A stretch of 64,000 nt of DNA from contig NZ_BACQ01000062.1 of NCBI RefSeq assembly GCF_000260435.1, forward strand, positions 1 to 64,000, in the 5' to 3' direction. The notes below the pieces were generated by a model that saw only the letters and a program-made list of their open reading frames with translations, was not told where the DNA came from and searched no databases. Shown one piece after another: positions 52,099 to 61,464 of this stretch. The DNA is from Lacticaseibacillus zeae DSM 20178 = KCTC 3804. Its GTDB lineage: Bacteria > Bacillota > Bacilli > Lactobacillales > Lactobacillaceae. Within the stretch, counting starts at the first letter, position 1. Every line of letters begins with the position of its first letter. The position numbers and the translations under genes were made by a program.

Positions 52099-53876
52099 GT
52101 TGTTTCAGCTCCTTCCAGCGCTGTGCGCAAGATCTGGTGAAATGACGAAAATTCAGTTTGCTGAACTAGTTTGTTGATGACGTCCGGCTTTTGCATTAAG
52201 GCCGCCAGTTGCATGGTTAACGTCCGATGCAAAGGAAGTTGATCCTGTTTCAAGGCGATTAGCCAGGCGAGATGCACCGGCCGAGCCGTGTTTGTGGCGC
52301 TATTTGGCAAAAGGATGACGGCCACCGCATTTTTCTTGGCATTGAATGACAAAGGATGCGGAATCGCGATGCCATTATCATAGATGGTTGGCAAAAAATC
52401 CTCCCGCTGAAGCACCGACGCCGCATAGTCCGCCTGCCCGCAATACTCGGCCATTGTCGCGGTGACAGTGGTCAGCAGGCCGCGATAATCAGTTAAGGTC
52501 GATTGCTGGAAAAATAGCGATGGGACCAACAAATCGGCCAGTGACGCTGTCGCATTGTGACGGGATGCGACCGATAATTCGTGACGCAAATGCGCAAAGT
52601 CCAGATCCGAAGCAACTTCGTCAATCCGGATCACCGGACAGTCAAACGATTCGTTTAAGGCGGTCACTGTAAACAACAAGTCCAGCGATAACTCATGAAT
52701 CGCGGCTAACTCGTTAAGTCCGAATGTCTGAATCATGGCTTCAGGAAAAATTCGCCGTAAGCGTAAGCACAAAAGCGTCGCAATCCCGCCGCCGGTACCG
52801 CACACGACCGCAATTCGGTAGCCGCCGCGGCTCCATTTTTCATGCGCCTGCTCTAGCGGTACCAACAGGTGGGTCGTGAGGTAGCCGATTTCGGCTTTAG
52901 GCACGTCGATTTGATATTCCTGACTTAGCCACTGCGCGAATTGAACCGCCCAGTTAAACGCGATCGGGTAATCTCGCGCTAATGGTTCCAGATTCAGACC
53001 TGCCAGACTTTGGTGCTCCTGCAGCCGACCAATCAAGGCCAAAACGTGGAAGTACATGAGTGATAGGAACTCCGGATGCGTGGCGAAGTTCGTTTCGTGG
53101 CGCTCATCTAATGCCGTGAAATAAGCTTGAAGTTTAGCTTTCAGCCGATCATGATCCAGTCGGGTTGTCAGTTGTTTGCGTTTTGCCGCAAAGCTGACGG
53201 TTAAAAATTCCCAGGCTTCTGTCCCCAAACGGATGTCGGCCACCACGTCCGCAAATGGTGCATCGTCAGGCGCAGGTTGTGGTTGCTGACCGGTGACGGC
53301 CAATGACCAGCCGATTTCACTGGCAAATTGGGCGGTTACCGGTGGATCCAGTCCTAGTGGTTGCACTTGTTGCGTGAGTGCCGAGTGGCGAGGCGGCAAC
53401 CCATATTGTTGCAAGGCCAGAACCCGACTTTGCCAGTGGCAGCACGCCCGCACCCCGTAATGTGCTTTGCGTTCTAAAGTTAGCGGCGTGCCGACAAGAA
53501 GTTTGTCCAGCTCCCGTAAATCACGTTGCAACTGCTTGGGACTGATTTGCTGGGTTTCCGCCAGCGTGGCGACCGTGAGATATTGCGTCGTTGTCAACAA
53601 GAGACGCAACAACTCCGGAATTCTTTTGGCGGGCATCTGTGGTTGCGCTTGCTGCTTCATGGCGGCTAAATAATCCGCCAGCAGTTGCGAATCTGTTACC
53701 TGGAGTTGATAACCGCGACCACGTTGAAAGCAAATCTGAAAACCGGTCGCATCACGATTCAATAACCGTAAATCATTTTGCAATGTTCGCCGCGACACCC
53801 CAATCGTCTCGGCTAACGCGGCTGCGGACATCGCACCGTTTGCCTGTAGTGCTTGAATAATCATGTGTTCACGCAA
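52083..53876 (-). CDS. PRD-type transcriptional regulator of the PTS-peptidase operon
   Basis: 597 aa. HTH domains at 1-60 and about 85-135 (AALAETIGVSRRTLQNDL; TVATLAETQQISPKQLQRDL). A PRD region at about 270-345 ends EIGYLTTHLLVPLEQ. The EIIB-like domain has C in AVVCGTGGGIATLLCLRL, and the C-terminal EIIA-like domain has H in NGIAIPHPLSF. One recognisable PRD rather than two, as far as I can see. Start TTG 53876 is 8 nt after GGGGG. A cre-like site lies just upstream. It is the first gene of a seven-gene operon. Confidence 0.87.
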   Translation of the reverse strand: MREHMIIQALQANGAMSAAALAETIGVSRRTLQNDLRLLNRDATGFQICFQRGRGYQLQVTDSQLLADYLAAMKQQAQPQMPAKRIPELLRLLLTTTQYLTVATLAETQQISPKQLQRDLRELDKLLVGTPLTLERKAHYGVRACCHWQSRVLALQQYGLPPRHSALTQQVQPLGLDPPVTAQFASEIGWSLAVTGQQPQPAPDDAPFADVVADIRLGTEAWEFLTVSFAAKRKQLTTRLDHDRLKAKLQAYFTALDERHETNFATHPEFLSLMYFHVLALIGRLQEHQSLAGLNLEPLARDYPIAFNWAVQFAQWLSQEYQIDVPKAEIGYLTTHLLVPLEQAHEKWSRGGYRIAVVCGTGGGIATLLCLRLRRIFPEAMIQTFGLNELAAIHELSLDLLFTVTALNESFDCPVIRIDEVASDLDFAHLRHELSVASRHNATASLADLLVPSLFFQQSTLTDYRGLLTTVTATMAEYCGQADYAASVLQREDFLPTIYDNGIAIPHPLSFNAKKNAVAVILLPNSATNTARPVHLAWLIALKQDQLPLHRTLTMQLAALMQKPDVINKLVQQTEFSSFHQILRTALEGAETTWIYN

Positions 53877-53892
53877 GTAAGTTCCCCCAATC

Positions 53893-53906
53893 CGTAAGCG
53901 CTTTCA
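53893..53906 (-). promoter_or_regulatory. Candidate cre (CcpA) site before the PTS-peptidase operon
   Basis: On the minus strand TGAAAGCGCTTACG matches TGWNANCGNTNWCA except for the last base. It lies 17 nt before the first codon, so CcpA binding would block initiation or early elongation. Confidence 0.6.
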
Positions 53907-54013
53907 ACGATAATGCTATTATGCCGGAAATAGGCGACTGCCAAAAGCCCCACTTTTGCAAATTGGCGTGGCAAAAATGGCGGGGTTGTGGCAGTCGTTT
54001 AATGATTATTTTC

Positions 54014-54084
54014 AAAAAAGACGACCAAGTACCCCGTTGCAATCAATTGTGCGAATTGCAAGAGGAGGCTTAGTCGTCTTTTTT
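54014..54084. terminator. Terminator downstream of pepT
   Basis: AAAAAAGACGAC pairs with GTCGTCTTTTTT, with an inner TTGCAAT/AATTGCAA hairpin. It lies 80 bp after the pepT stop, between two minus-strand units. Confidence 0.8.
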
Positions 54085-54164
54085 AGACTTGAACGATTTA
54101 ATTTTATGATAAACCAGCGTCGTTAGCTGCAAAATCATCGCGAGGCCAGACACTGTACGGCTCT

Positions 54165-55412
54165 TTAGGCCACCGTCCCATCAGCATTTAACTGCGCCAT
54201 ATGAATCAACGTTTCGGCAATTTTACCCATGGCCTCTGTGGAGACAACCTCATAAGGGCCGTGGAAATTGATGCCACCGTTGAACAGATTAGGTGTCGGG
54301 ATACCTTGATAAGTAATTTTTGAACCGTCTGTCCCACCGCGGAACGGAACGGTTTTGGGTGTGAGTCCGGCCGCCTTGATCCCAGCTTCAGCTAAGCGGA
54401 GCGGGTAAGGATCCTTGTTGATGATGTCGGCCATGTTGTAGTACTGGTCGTACATCGTCACTTTGAGGCGTGGCTGGTCAAACTGGGCATTAAGTTCGTC
54501 CACAACCTTCTGGAAGTAGGCTTTGCGGGCTTCGAACTGTTGGTGATCGAAGTCGCGAATAATGTAAGTCAGTTGGGCTTCGCTGATTTCGCCATGGAAC
54601 TTCAAGAGCAAGAAGTAGCCTTCATGACCGGCACTGAATTCCGGACGGTCAAAAGCGGGCAAGGCGGCGTCAAGCTGGCGGCCAAGCGTGTTGGCATTCA
54701 CCATCAATCCCTTGGCTTCCCCGGGATGAACCGAGGTGCCTTCAATCGTCACCGTGGCTTGCGCGGCGTTGAAGGTTTCATATTCGATTTGCCCGGGATC
54801 GCCGTTATCCAGCGTGTAGGCAAAGTCTGTCGCAAATCCCTTGGCATCAAACTTATCTGCGCCGACACCGATCTCCTCGTCCGGGCCAAAACCAAACTTA
54901 ATGAGACCATGTTTGATTTCCGGATGGGCCAGCAAATACCGCGCCGTCGCCACCGCACCGGCGATCCCGGCTTTGTCGTCAACCCCCAGTAAAGTGGTAC
55001 CGTCGCCAGTAATAAGTGTTTGGCCAAAATACTGCTTCAAAGCCGGAAACTGCTCAACGGTCAACTGCAACCCGTTAGCAAATTCAATCGGGCTGCCATC
55101 ATAGTGCGGATGAACTTGCGGTTGCACGTTTTCGGCATTGTAATCTGCCGTGTCCAGATGAGCGATGATGCCGAAACTTTTGACCGGCTTGTCGGTGTTA
55201 GCCGGCAATGTCGCCGTTACGAAGGCGTTTTTGTCATTCAAACTGACATCTTGTAGTCCTAAGTCTTGCAGCTGCTGGACCAGTAACTTGGCCAATTTCG
55301 TTTGGCCCGGCGTTGAAGGGGTCGTGTCGCGGCCCGGATAAGAGCGGGTGTTGATTTTTGCATAACGGATAAAGTCTGCCTGTATTTGCGCTAAATCAAG
55401 GTCAATCGTCAA
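54165..55412 (-). CDS. pepT: Peptidase T (tripeptidase)
   Basis: M20B zinc aminopeptidase of 415 aa that removes the N-terminal residue of tripeptides in the cytosol. HLDTAD (His, catalytic Asp), GVDDKAG (bridging Asp), GFGPDEEIGVG (catalytic and metal Glu), and HPGEAKG in the dimerisation lid are all present. TTG 55412 is chosen because it follows AGGGA and gives the normal length; the frame is open 13 codons further upstream. It is divergent from an OppA-like gene, a sensible pairing for peptide use. Confidence 0.93.
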   Translation of the reverse strand: MTIDLDLAQIQADFIRYAKINTRSYPGRDTTPSTPGQTKLAKLLVQQLQDLGLQDVSLNDKNAFVTATLPANTDKPVKSFGIIAHLDTADYNAENVQPQVHPHYDGSPIEFANGLQLTVEQFPALKQYFGQTLITGDGTTLLGVDDKAGIAGAVATARYLLAHPEIKHGLIKFGFGPDEEIGVGADKFDAKGFATDFAYTLDNGDPGQIEYETFNAAQATVTIEGTSVHPGEAKGLMVNANTLGRQLDAALPAFDRPEFSAGHEGYFLLLKFHGEISEAQLTYIIRDFDHQQFEARKAYFQKVVDELNAQFDQPRLKVTMYDQYYNMADIINKDPYPLRLAEAGIKAAGLTPKTVPFRGGTDGSKITYQGIPTPNLFNGGINFHGPYEVVSTEAMGKIAETLIHMAQLNADGTVA

Positions 55413-55525
55413 TGAGAATCCCTGCCTTTTCGATGAGAAAAATATTAACATTACATTGCAATCAGTTTGAATCTGGCTTAGTATTTTGTCAATAGCGCAA
55501 TTTGGGAATTATTGGAGGGATACAT

Positions 55526-57166
55526 ATGTTTAGGTCAAAAAAATGGCTTTTGGCGTTGCCATCTGCCGCACTCGTACTTTTGGCCGCCGGTTGCTCATCA
55601 AGTAGCAGTGGTCAAAGTGGGCAATCAAGTACCAATCAAACGCTCAATTGGTCAGAAACATCTGCAATTGTGACGAATGATCCGTCGCAGTCAACGGATA
55701 CCGTTTCTTTTCAAGTCTTAAACAACACGCAGGAAGGGATTTACCGGTTAACCGACAAAGGGCAAAAGCCGCAGTTGGCGCTGGCTAAAAAGGTCACGAA
55801 CAGTAAAGATGGCATGACTTACCACGTCACCTTGCGCAATGCCAAATGGAGCAATGGCGATCCGATTACGGCGCAGGACTTCGTGTATAGTTGGCAGCGC
55901 ACTGTGGATCCTAAGACCAAAGCCACTGATGCGTTCTACTTTGCGCCAGTGAAAAATGCCACGGCCATCACCAAAGGCACCAAGCCGGCATCCGATCTGG
56001 GCATTAAAGCCACTGACAGTCACCATCTGACCATCACGCTGGAGAATCCGACCGCTTACTTTAAGAAGTTGCTGGCGTTCCCGCTGTATTATCCGCAGAA
56101 TCAAAAAGTGGTCGAGAAATATGGTAAAAAGTATGGCACTTCCGCAACCACACAGGTTTACAGTGGTCCGTTCAAGCTAACGAAGTGGAATGGTACCGGT
56201 GATAGCTGGACACTTGCCAAAAATCCGCAGTACTGGGATAAGAAGCACGTTAAACTGGCTAAGGTTAACGAAACGGTCATCAAGGATGTCCAAACCGGGA
56301 TGAACCTTTATCAAACCAAGAAGTTGGATTCAATCGTGTTGACTGGCGAGCAGGCCGCCGCCCATCTTAATGACAAAGATGCGGTTAAGCGATTGTCTTC
56401 CAATATGACGCGGGTCGATCTGAATCAAAAACAGGTTCCGGCATTCAAGAATCTCAAAGTGCGCCAAGCCTTTTCCATGATGATTAACCGCACTGCGCTG
56501 ACCAAGAATGTTTTGAAAGATGGCTCCAAGCCGGCACTGGGTTTCATTCCAGTCGGGCTGCACACCAATCAAAAAACCGGCGCAGATTTTGCCAAGACAA
56601 CGCAAGTGAAAAGCGCAGTGGCGTATGACAAGACTAAGGCCAAGAAGTTGTTTGAAGAAGGCATGAAAGAATCGGGCCAGAGTCAGCTGAACTTAACGCT
56701 ACTGGCCGATGATACGGATGTTTCCAAGCAAGTTGCCGAATACCTGCAAGGCGCGTTTGAAAACCTGCCGCATGTCAAAGTGACGATCAAGAGCATTCCG
56801 AAAGCACAGCGGCTGCAAGCCATGAACGCCGGCAACTACGACATGGTGGTGACAGGGTGGCAATCGATTTTCGCTGACGCCTACAACTTCCTGGACGTCT
56901 GGATCAGCGACTCCAGTTACAATTCATCCGGCTACAAAGATGCCAAGTTGGATCAGTTGCTAAGCGAAACCGAGACCAAGTACGGCAACGATCCGCAAAA
57001 GCGCTGGACCATGTTGCAAGACGCCGAAAAGATCTTGATGAAGGATCAAGGCACTTTGCCGCTTTATCAAGCCGACAATTTGCAGTTGTTGCGGTCAAAT
57101 GTAAAGGGGTTGTCATTCAATCCTAACGGGACACCGTATGACTTCAAGACGGCTTATCTGAAGTGA
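55526..57166 (+). CDS. oppA: Oligopeptide-binding lipoprotein (OppA family)
   Basis: 546 aa. Lipobox LAAGC near residue 23, then a Ser-rich linker. SBP family 5 features follow: TYHVTLRNAKWSNGDPITAQDFVYSWQR and the hinge regions YSGPFKLTKWNG and MMINRTALTKNVL. It delivers peptides to an Opp permease, which is not encoded nearby. It could also bind pheromone peptides. ATG 55526 follows GGAGGGA. It is divergent from pepT over 113 bp. Confidence 0.9.
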   Translation: MFRSKKWLLALPSAALVLLAAGCSSSSSGQSGQSSTNQTLNWSETSAIVTNDPSQSTDTVSFQVLNNTQEGIYRLTDKGQKPQLALAKKVTNSKDGMTYHVTLRNAKWSNGDPITAQDFVYSWQRTVDPKTKATDAFYFAPVKNATAITKGTKPASDLGIKATDSHHLTITLENPTAYFKKLLAFPLYYPQNQKVVEKYGKKYGTSATTQVYSGPFKLTKWNGTGDSWTLAKNPQYWDKKHVKLAKVNETVIKDVQTGMNLYQTKKLDSIVLTGEQAAAHLNDKDAVKRLSSNMTRVDLNQKQVPAFKNLKVRQAFSMMINRTALTKNVLKDGSKPALGFIPVGLHTNQKTGADFAKTTQVKSAVAYDKTKAKKLFEEGMKESGQSQLNLTLLADDTDVSKQVAEYLQGAFENLPHVKVTIKSIPKAQRLQAMNAGNYDMVVTGWQSIFADAYNFLDVWISDSSYNSSGYKDAKLDQLLSETETKYGNDPQKRWTMLQDAEKILMKDQGTLPLYQADNLQLLRSNVKGLSFNPNGTPYDFKTAYLK

Positions 57167-57181
57167 TCATTAAGTGAAAAT

Positions 57182-57234
57182 AAACAGCCCATCATGCTAT
57201 GCACATAGAAACGGTGCAGCATGATGGGCTGTTT
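57182..57234 (+). terminator. Terminator of the OppA-like gene
   Basis: AAACAGCCCATCATGCT and AGCATGATGGGCTGTTT pair over 17 bp. The T-tract is short but the stem is very stable. Confidence 0.8.
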
Positions 57235-57338
57235 GCATGCTATGAAACCAGCAGCTACATTCTTCGAAAGAAGGTAATGACTTTGGTTTTAGAACCTTAG
57301 TACGTCACAATCCTAAAGAAAGGAGTAGTTTCTTAGTT

Positions 57339-57462
57339 GTGAAAGATGCACTTGACTGAATGTTTCAGTTTGCCTTGCCCTGCTAGCATTAGTCATTGTA
57401 CTAATTGACCGGAATAACACAAAATAGCCGTCACGCCTAGCAAGCGAATTGACGGCTATTTT
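57339..57462 (+). pseudogene. Degraded type I toxin, copy 1, with its terminator
   Basis: Aligns to the intact toxin unit at 57771 along its whole length, including the 5' leader. It has an in-frame TGA where the intact copy has a Leu codon, a deletion of about 13 nt in the membrane segment, and a lost start codon. The shared end (LVIVLIDRNNTK-like) and the AAAATAGCCGTC/GACGGCTATTTT terminator (57421-57462) are kept. The 3' part that would encode antitoxin RNA is also partly kept. Confidence 0.75.
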
Positions 57463-57660
57463 GTAGTCTAAAATGAGCTGCTGTTAAATAGCATTTTAAA
57501 GGAGCTGGTGTTGACGCACCAAACTCTTTTATGTGGATATAATAGCATGCGACTAAAGAAGCATCAATAGTGATATGACATTCTAGAAACCGCTTAATAA
57601 ATGCTTAATGATAACTAACGATATTCTAAAAAGTGGTTTCTATTCTAATTAATCCTATGC

Positions 57661-57666
57661 TACAAT
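57661..57666 (+). promoter_or_regulatory. Extended -10 of the intact toxin mRNA
   Basis: TGCTACAAT (extended -10) about 105 nt upstream of the toxin start. The leader contains a five-codon frame, ATG GTT TTA GGA CTG TAG (57721-57738), with its own GAGGGTGA site. It may control toxin translation. Confidence 0.5.
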
Positions 57667-57770
57667 AAACCAAGAATGCTACGCGACGGCAGCTACGAAC
57701 TTCGAAAGAGGGTGATAGCTATGGTTTTAGGACTGTAGTGCATCGCAAATCTTTGGAAAGGAGTGGCATT

Positions 57771-57875
57771 GTGTCTGTCAAAGACGCACTTGATTTGATG
57801 TTTCAGTTCGGCAGTTTCGTTCTTGCCTTGCTGGCATTAGTCATTGTGCTGATTGACCGAAATAACACAAAATAG
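57771..57875 (+). CDS. Small membrane toxin of a type I toxin-antitoxin module (holin-like toxin family)
   Basis: 34 aa: a short polar start (MSVKDALDLM), one membrane helix (FGSFVLALLALVIVLI) and a charged end (DRNNTK). This is the plan of the Hol_Tox / Fst-like family of small Gram-positive type I toxins, which depolarise the membrane. GTG 57771 is 8 nt from AAAGGAG. The stop lies inside the left arm of a bidirectional terminator. An antisense promoter lies 100 bp downstream, giving the convergent layout typical of these modules. Flanked by two broken copies. Confidence 0.78.
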   Translation: MSVKDALDLMFQFGSFVLALLALVIVLIDRNNTK

Positions 57876-57982
57876 CCGTCTCGCACAGCCAGCGAAATGA
57901 CGGCTATTTTGTAGCTTCAATGAGCTGCTGTCAAACAGCATTCCAAGGAGCTTGGTGTAGGTGCACCGAGCTCTTTTCGTTT
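57869..57982 (-). ncRNA. Predicted antisense antitoxin RNA
   Basis: On the minus strand an extended -10 TGATATAAT lies at about 57985-57993 (complement ATTATATCA). Transcription from it would run left and stop at the symmetrical hairpin AAAATAGCCGTC/GACGGCTATTTT (57869-57910), shared with the toxin mRNA. The transcript would include the hairpin GAGCTTGGTG/CACCGAGCTC (57948-57973). It would base-pair with the 3' end of the toxin mRNA. The third copy keeps the same promoter. Confidence 0.55.
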
Positions 57983-58080
57983 TCATTATATCATGTGGAT
58001 TTCGAATCTGCTACGGTAACGTTTTGAAATGAACCTGAATTGTCAATGATGTGCAACAATGAAGACCAAGATAAAGAAGT

Positions 58081-58179
58081 AGTTTCATTCTTGCTTTATT
58101 AGCATTAGTCATTGTGCTAATTGACAGGAATAACACAAAATAGCCGTCACGCCCTAGCTAGCGAGTTGACGGCTATTTT
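58081..58179 (+). pseudogene. Truncated type I toxin, copy 3, with its terminator
   Basis: Only the second half of the toxin frame remains (LALLALVIVLIDRNNTK-like, ending TAG 58141-58143). The same terminator (58137-58179), downstream hairpin and antisense extended -10 (complement ATTATATCA near 58259) are kept. It may still make antitoxin RNA. The remaining sequence to 58462 shows nothing recognisable. Confidence 0.7.
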
Positions 58180-58462
58180 GTAACTTTAAACGAGCTGCTG
58201 TTAAATAGCATTCTAGAGAGCTTGGTGTTCCCGCACCAAGCTCTTTGTACGTTTTTATTATATCATGCGGATTTCGAATCCGCTATGGCAACGTTTTAAA
58301 AGTAATATTGGGCCATCTAAAATCAGTTTGTCCGTTTTGCAATCTGCGGACATCAAAGACTTTGGTAATTAGCTAGTAGGACCGGCGTATAGGCGACCAC
58401 TGTACCTGAGCAAACTTTGGTCGTTGCACCGTTAAGGCGATTCGATTTTCTCTGACGTGGGT

Positions 58463-59317
58463 TTAGGCGGTTTGAGCAAGCAGAAAGGCGCCGATTGCAC
58501 CGGCATTATCCGCCAGATCAATCGGGACGATGTAGCTGTCAAGCGGTGGGACAGTCACATAATCGTTCAACAACCGGTTAAACTGGTCACGGATTTTAGG
58601 GAAAAGCTGTTGTTGGTGCATGACTCCGCCACCGAAGACAATCTTCTCTGGGGCAACGGTCAGGGTCAGGTCGACACATGCCTGGGCGAGGTAGTAAGCC
58701 TCGAGATCCCATGCCGGATGATCGGCCGGCAGATCCTTGGCGGGTTTGCCCCAGTGTTTCTGGAGCGCCGGTCCGCTGGTCATACCTTCCAGACAGTCGC
58801 CGTGAAACGGGCAATTACCAGCAAATGTGTCGTCTGGGTGGCGGCGCAGGATGATGTGTCCCGCCTCAGGATGGCTGTAGCCCTGCAGCAGCTGACCGTT
58901 TTGCACGATGCCCGCACCGACGCCAGTGCCAACAGTCCAATAGACGAGGTCGTTCAAGCCCTTGCCGGCGCCAGCCTTGAGTTCGCCGTATGCCGCAGCG
59001 TTGACATCGGTGGTGAAAGCAAATTTGGTGTCAGGAAAATGTTTCTGTAAGGTACCGAGAATGTCAAAAAACTGCCATCCGGCTTTAGGGGTCTTGGTAA
59101 TGTAACCGTATTGATTCGACTTACGGTTGACGTCAATTGGACCAAATGATGCAAGACCGATTCTGTCGGCAGGGTGCGCCTTGAAATAACCGATCACTTG
59201 GGCGATGGTCTCGTCCGGCGTTGTTGTCGGAAAAGTTTCCTGGTCGATGATGTCGATACCGTTTTCTGAGATGGCACACACAAACTTTGTGCCGCCAGCT
59301 TCGATTGCTCCGAGCAT
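58463..59317 (-). CDS. scrK: Fructokinase (ROK family)
   Basis: 284 aa. Phosphate-binding IEAGGTKFVCAI at the N-terminus, and the catalytic Asp region FTTDVNAAAYGE. The ROK zinc motif is seen in GHIILRRHPDDTFAGNCPFHGDC (His and Cys ligands), as is the GTGVGAGIV loop. It phosphorylates fructose released from sucrose-6-phosphate. It lies 130 nt downstream of scrA in the same direction, so it is probably co-transcribed. Confidence 0.9.
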   Translation of the reverse strand: MLGAIEAGGTKFVCAISENGIDIIDQETFPTTTPDETIAQVIGYFKAHPADRIGLASFGPIDVNRKSNQYGYITKTPKAGWQFFDILGTLQKHFPDTKFAFTTDVNAAAYGELKAGAGKGLNDLVYWTVGTGVGAGIVQNGQLLQGYSHPEAGHIILRRHPDDTFAGNCPFHGDCLEGMTSGPALQKHWGKPAKDLPADHPAWDLEAYYLAQACVDLTLTVAPEKIVFGGGVMHQQQLFPKIRDQFNRLLNDYVTVPPLDSYIVPIDLADNAGAIGAFLLAQTA

Positions 59318-59447
59318 GAGAGTGGACTCCTTTCAACGATGGTACAGAGATAGTTGTTTTTGGTGCTGAGTCTTTGAGGTGTGCTTCAACGGTGAGTGGC
59401 TAAACTTCAAAGAATGGGTGAAAAGCGAGTCGACTGGGCAGTTGACG

Positions 59448-61400
59448 TTACAGGTCAGTTGCCACGGCGTTGTCACTGCTGCGTGCGGTCAGCGCGATGA
59501 GGTGGTCGCCGGGCTTGACCGTCGGCGTCGTGACTGGTTCAACGCTGGCATAGGCATTCGTGTTGGTGATAACGATCATGACGGTGGTGTCATAGCCGGC
59601 ATTGGCAATGGCTTGGTAATCGAAGGTTCCCAGCAGGTCGCCAGTGTTCACATGGTCGCCTTGGCTGACCTTGCTGGTGAAATACTGGCCTTTGAGGTCG
59701 ACAGTATCGATACCAAGGTGGATGAGCACCTCAGCACCGTCATCAGCCTTAATGCCATAAGCGTGGTGAGTCGGATAGGCGACGGTTACCGTGCCGGTGA
59801 CTGGTGAATGGACCTCATCGCTAGCGGGTTTGATGGCAATTCCTTTGCCCATGATCTCAGCTGAAAAGACCTTGTCGTTGACTTGCGTGATTGGTTCGGT
59901 GGTGCCGGCGACTGGGGCGGCAATGACGGTATCTGCTTGTGTTTCTTCACCGGTGGTCGGATCCACGGGTGCTTCTTCGGGTTCATTTTTCAAAACGCGT
60001 TTGGCAACGATGAACGTCATGACGAAGGAGGTTACCAAACTAATGACTGCGGCCAGTAAAAAGGCCACAATAGATTTCGGCGCGATCGAGATGAAGCCAA
60101 GAACGCCGGCGCTGCCCATCGCCCAGGCAAGGACGTGGAAGAGGCCGAGAATAGCGCTGGCAATACCGGAAGCGATCGCGGCACAGTAAAATGGAAAGCG
60201 CAGTTTCAAGTTGACCCCGAATATCGCCGGTTCGGTGATTCCGAGTAAGGCGGAGATGCTAGAGCTTGAAGCTAAGGCACGCTGCTTGCTGTCCTTAGAA
60301 GCGAAGAACACAGCAGCCGCAGCGCCACCTTGGGCGATGTTAGCCATTGATGCGACTGGGAAAATAAAGGAACCGCCAGTCGTTGCCTTGGCAGCAATGA
60401 GTGTGGTCTCGATCGCTGGGAAGGTCTGATGAAGCCCGGTGATGACAATTGCAGAGTAGAAGACCCCGAATATTGCCATGCCAAACCAACCAGTCGCATT
60501 ATACAAGCCAACCAGACCATTCGTCAGAAAATCAGAAACAGCTCGCAGTACAGGACCGACGACCACAAAAGTCAGAAAGCCGGTGACAATGATCGACAAC
60601 AGCGGTGTGAAGGTGAAGTCAACCGCGCCTTTGAGGTGTTTGTGCAGGAACTTCTCGATCGTCGCCAGCAAAAATGCGACCCCGAGGACGGGCAGAACCT
60701 GACCTTGATAGCCGGCTTGAGCCACATGTAACCCGAAGATGTTCCAATAGGTCATTTTTCCAGCGGCAGTGACGGCGGCCACTTGGTAACCGTTAACCAA
60801 GGTCGGCAGAACCATGATCATCCCAATGGTGGCGCCAAGGTACTGGTTGCCGCCAAAGCGCTTGGTTGCTGAGAAGCCCAGTAGGATTGGCAGGAAGGTG
60901 AATGGGGCGCTGGCCATAGTGTTAACCATGTCAGCCAGTCCCTTCAGATTCGGCACCGCCTGTACGACTGACCGGCTCATGAACAAACCCGGTGAGCTCA
61001 AAACGTTGTATAACGCCATCAGCAGTCCGCCGGCAACCAAAGCTGGCACGATCGGAATGAAGATATCCGATAGCATTTTCAGGAAACTGGTGAAGGGATT
61101 CGGTTTGCCGGCGGTGGCTGCGATCTTCTTGATGTCGTCCGTGGTGGCTTCCTTTAGGCCGGTGATGCCAATTAAAGCGTCATAGACCTTGTCGACATCG
61201 CCGGGACCGATGATGATCTGAAATTGGCCGCCAGTCTCGAACGTGCCTTTCACGTCAGGATCATCGTCCAGCGCCTTCTGGTTGATCGTCTTGCTGTCTT
61301 TAAGAACAAGGCGCAGCCGGGTCGCACAATGGGCAGCGGCCTGGATGTTATCTTTGCCAATATCTTGCAAGATCCGTTTGGCAACGTCAGCATGTTTCAT
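59448..61400 (-). CDS. scrA: PTS beta-glucoside/sucrose family subunit IIBCA
   Basis: 650 aa, three domains. IIB (1-90) has the phospho-Cys in [16 protein letters not shown] (about 105-460) includes [21 protein letters not shown] and [23 protein letters not shown] (about 500-640) has the phospho-His in [15 protein letters not shown]. Sucrose specificity is inferred from the fructokinase and LacI-family regulator at the same locus; trehalose or a fructosyl-sugar are alternatives. AGGAGG precedes the start. No sucrose-6-phosphate hydrolase gene is next to it. Confidence 0.87.
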   Translation of the reverse strand: MKHADVAKRILQDIGKDNIQAAAHCATRLRLVLKDSKTINQKALDDDPDVKGTFETGGQFQIIIGPGDVDKVYDALIGITGLKEATTDDIKKIAATAGKPNPFTSFLKMLSDIFIPIVPALVAGGLLMALYNVLSSPGLFMSRSVVQAVPNLKGLADMVNTMASAPFTFLPILLGFSATKRFGGNQYLGATIGMIMVLPTLVNGYQVAAVTAAGKMTYWNIFGLHVAQAGYQGQVLPVLGVAFLLATIEKFLHKHLKGAVDFTFTPLLSIIVTGFLTFVVVGPVLRAVSDFLTNGLVGLYNATGWFGMAIFGVFYSAIVITGLHQTFPAIETTLIAAKATTGGSFIFPVASMANIAQGGAAAAVFFASKDSKQRALASSSSISALLGITEPAIFGVNLKLRFPFYCAAIASGIASAILGLFHVLAWAMGSAGVLGFISIAPKSIVAFLLAAVISLVTSFVMTFIVAKRVLKNEPEEAPVDPTTGEETQADTVIAAPVAGTTEPITQVNDKVFSAEIMGKGIAIKPASDEVHSPVTGTVTVAYPTHHAYGIKADDGAEVLIHLGIDTVDLKGQYFTSKVSQGDHVNTGDLLGTFDYQAIANAGYDTTVMIVITNTNAYASVEPVTTPTVKPGDHLIALTARSSDNAVATDL

Positions 61401-61464
61401 AAAAGGTCCTCCTCAGGAAAGCGGTTAATGGGCTAAAAAATAATATCAGTTTTGCGACGGTTAA

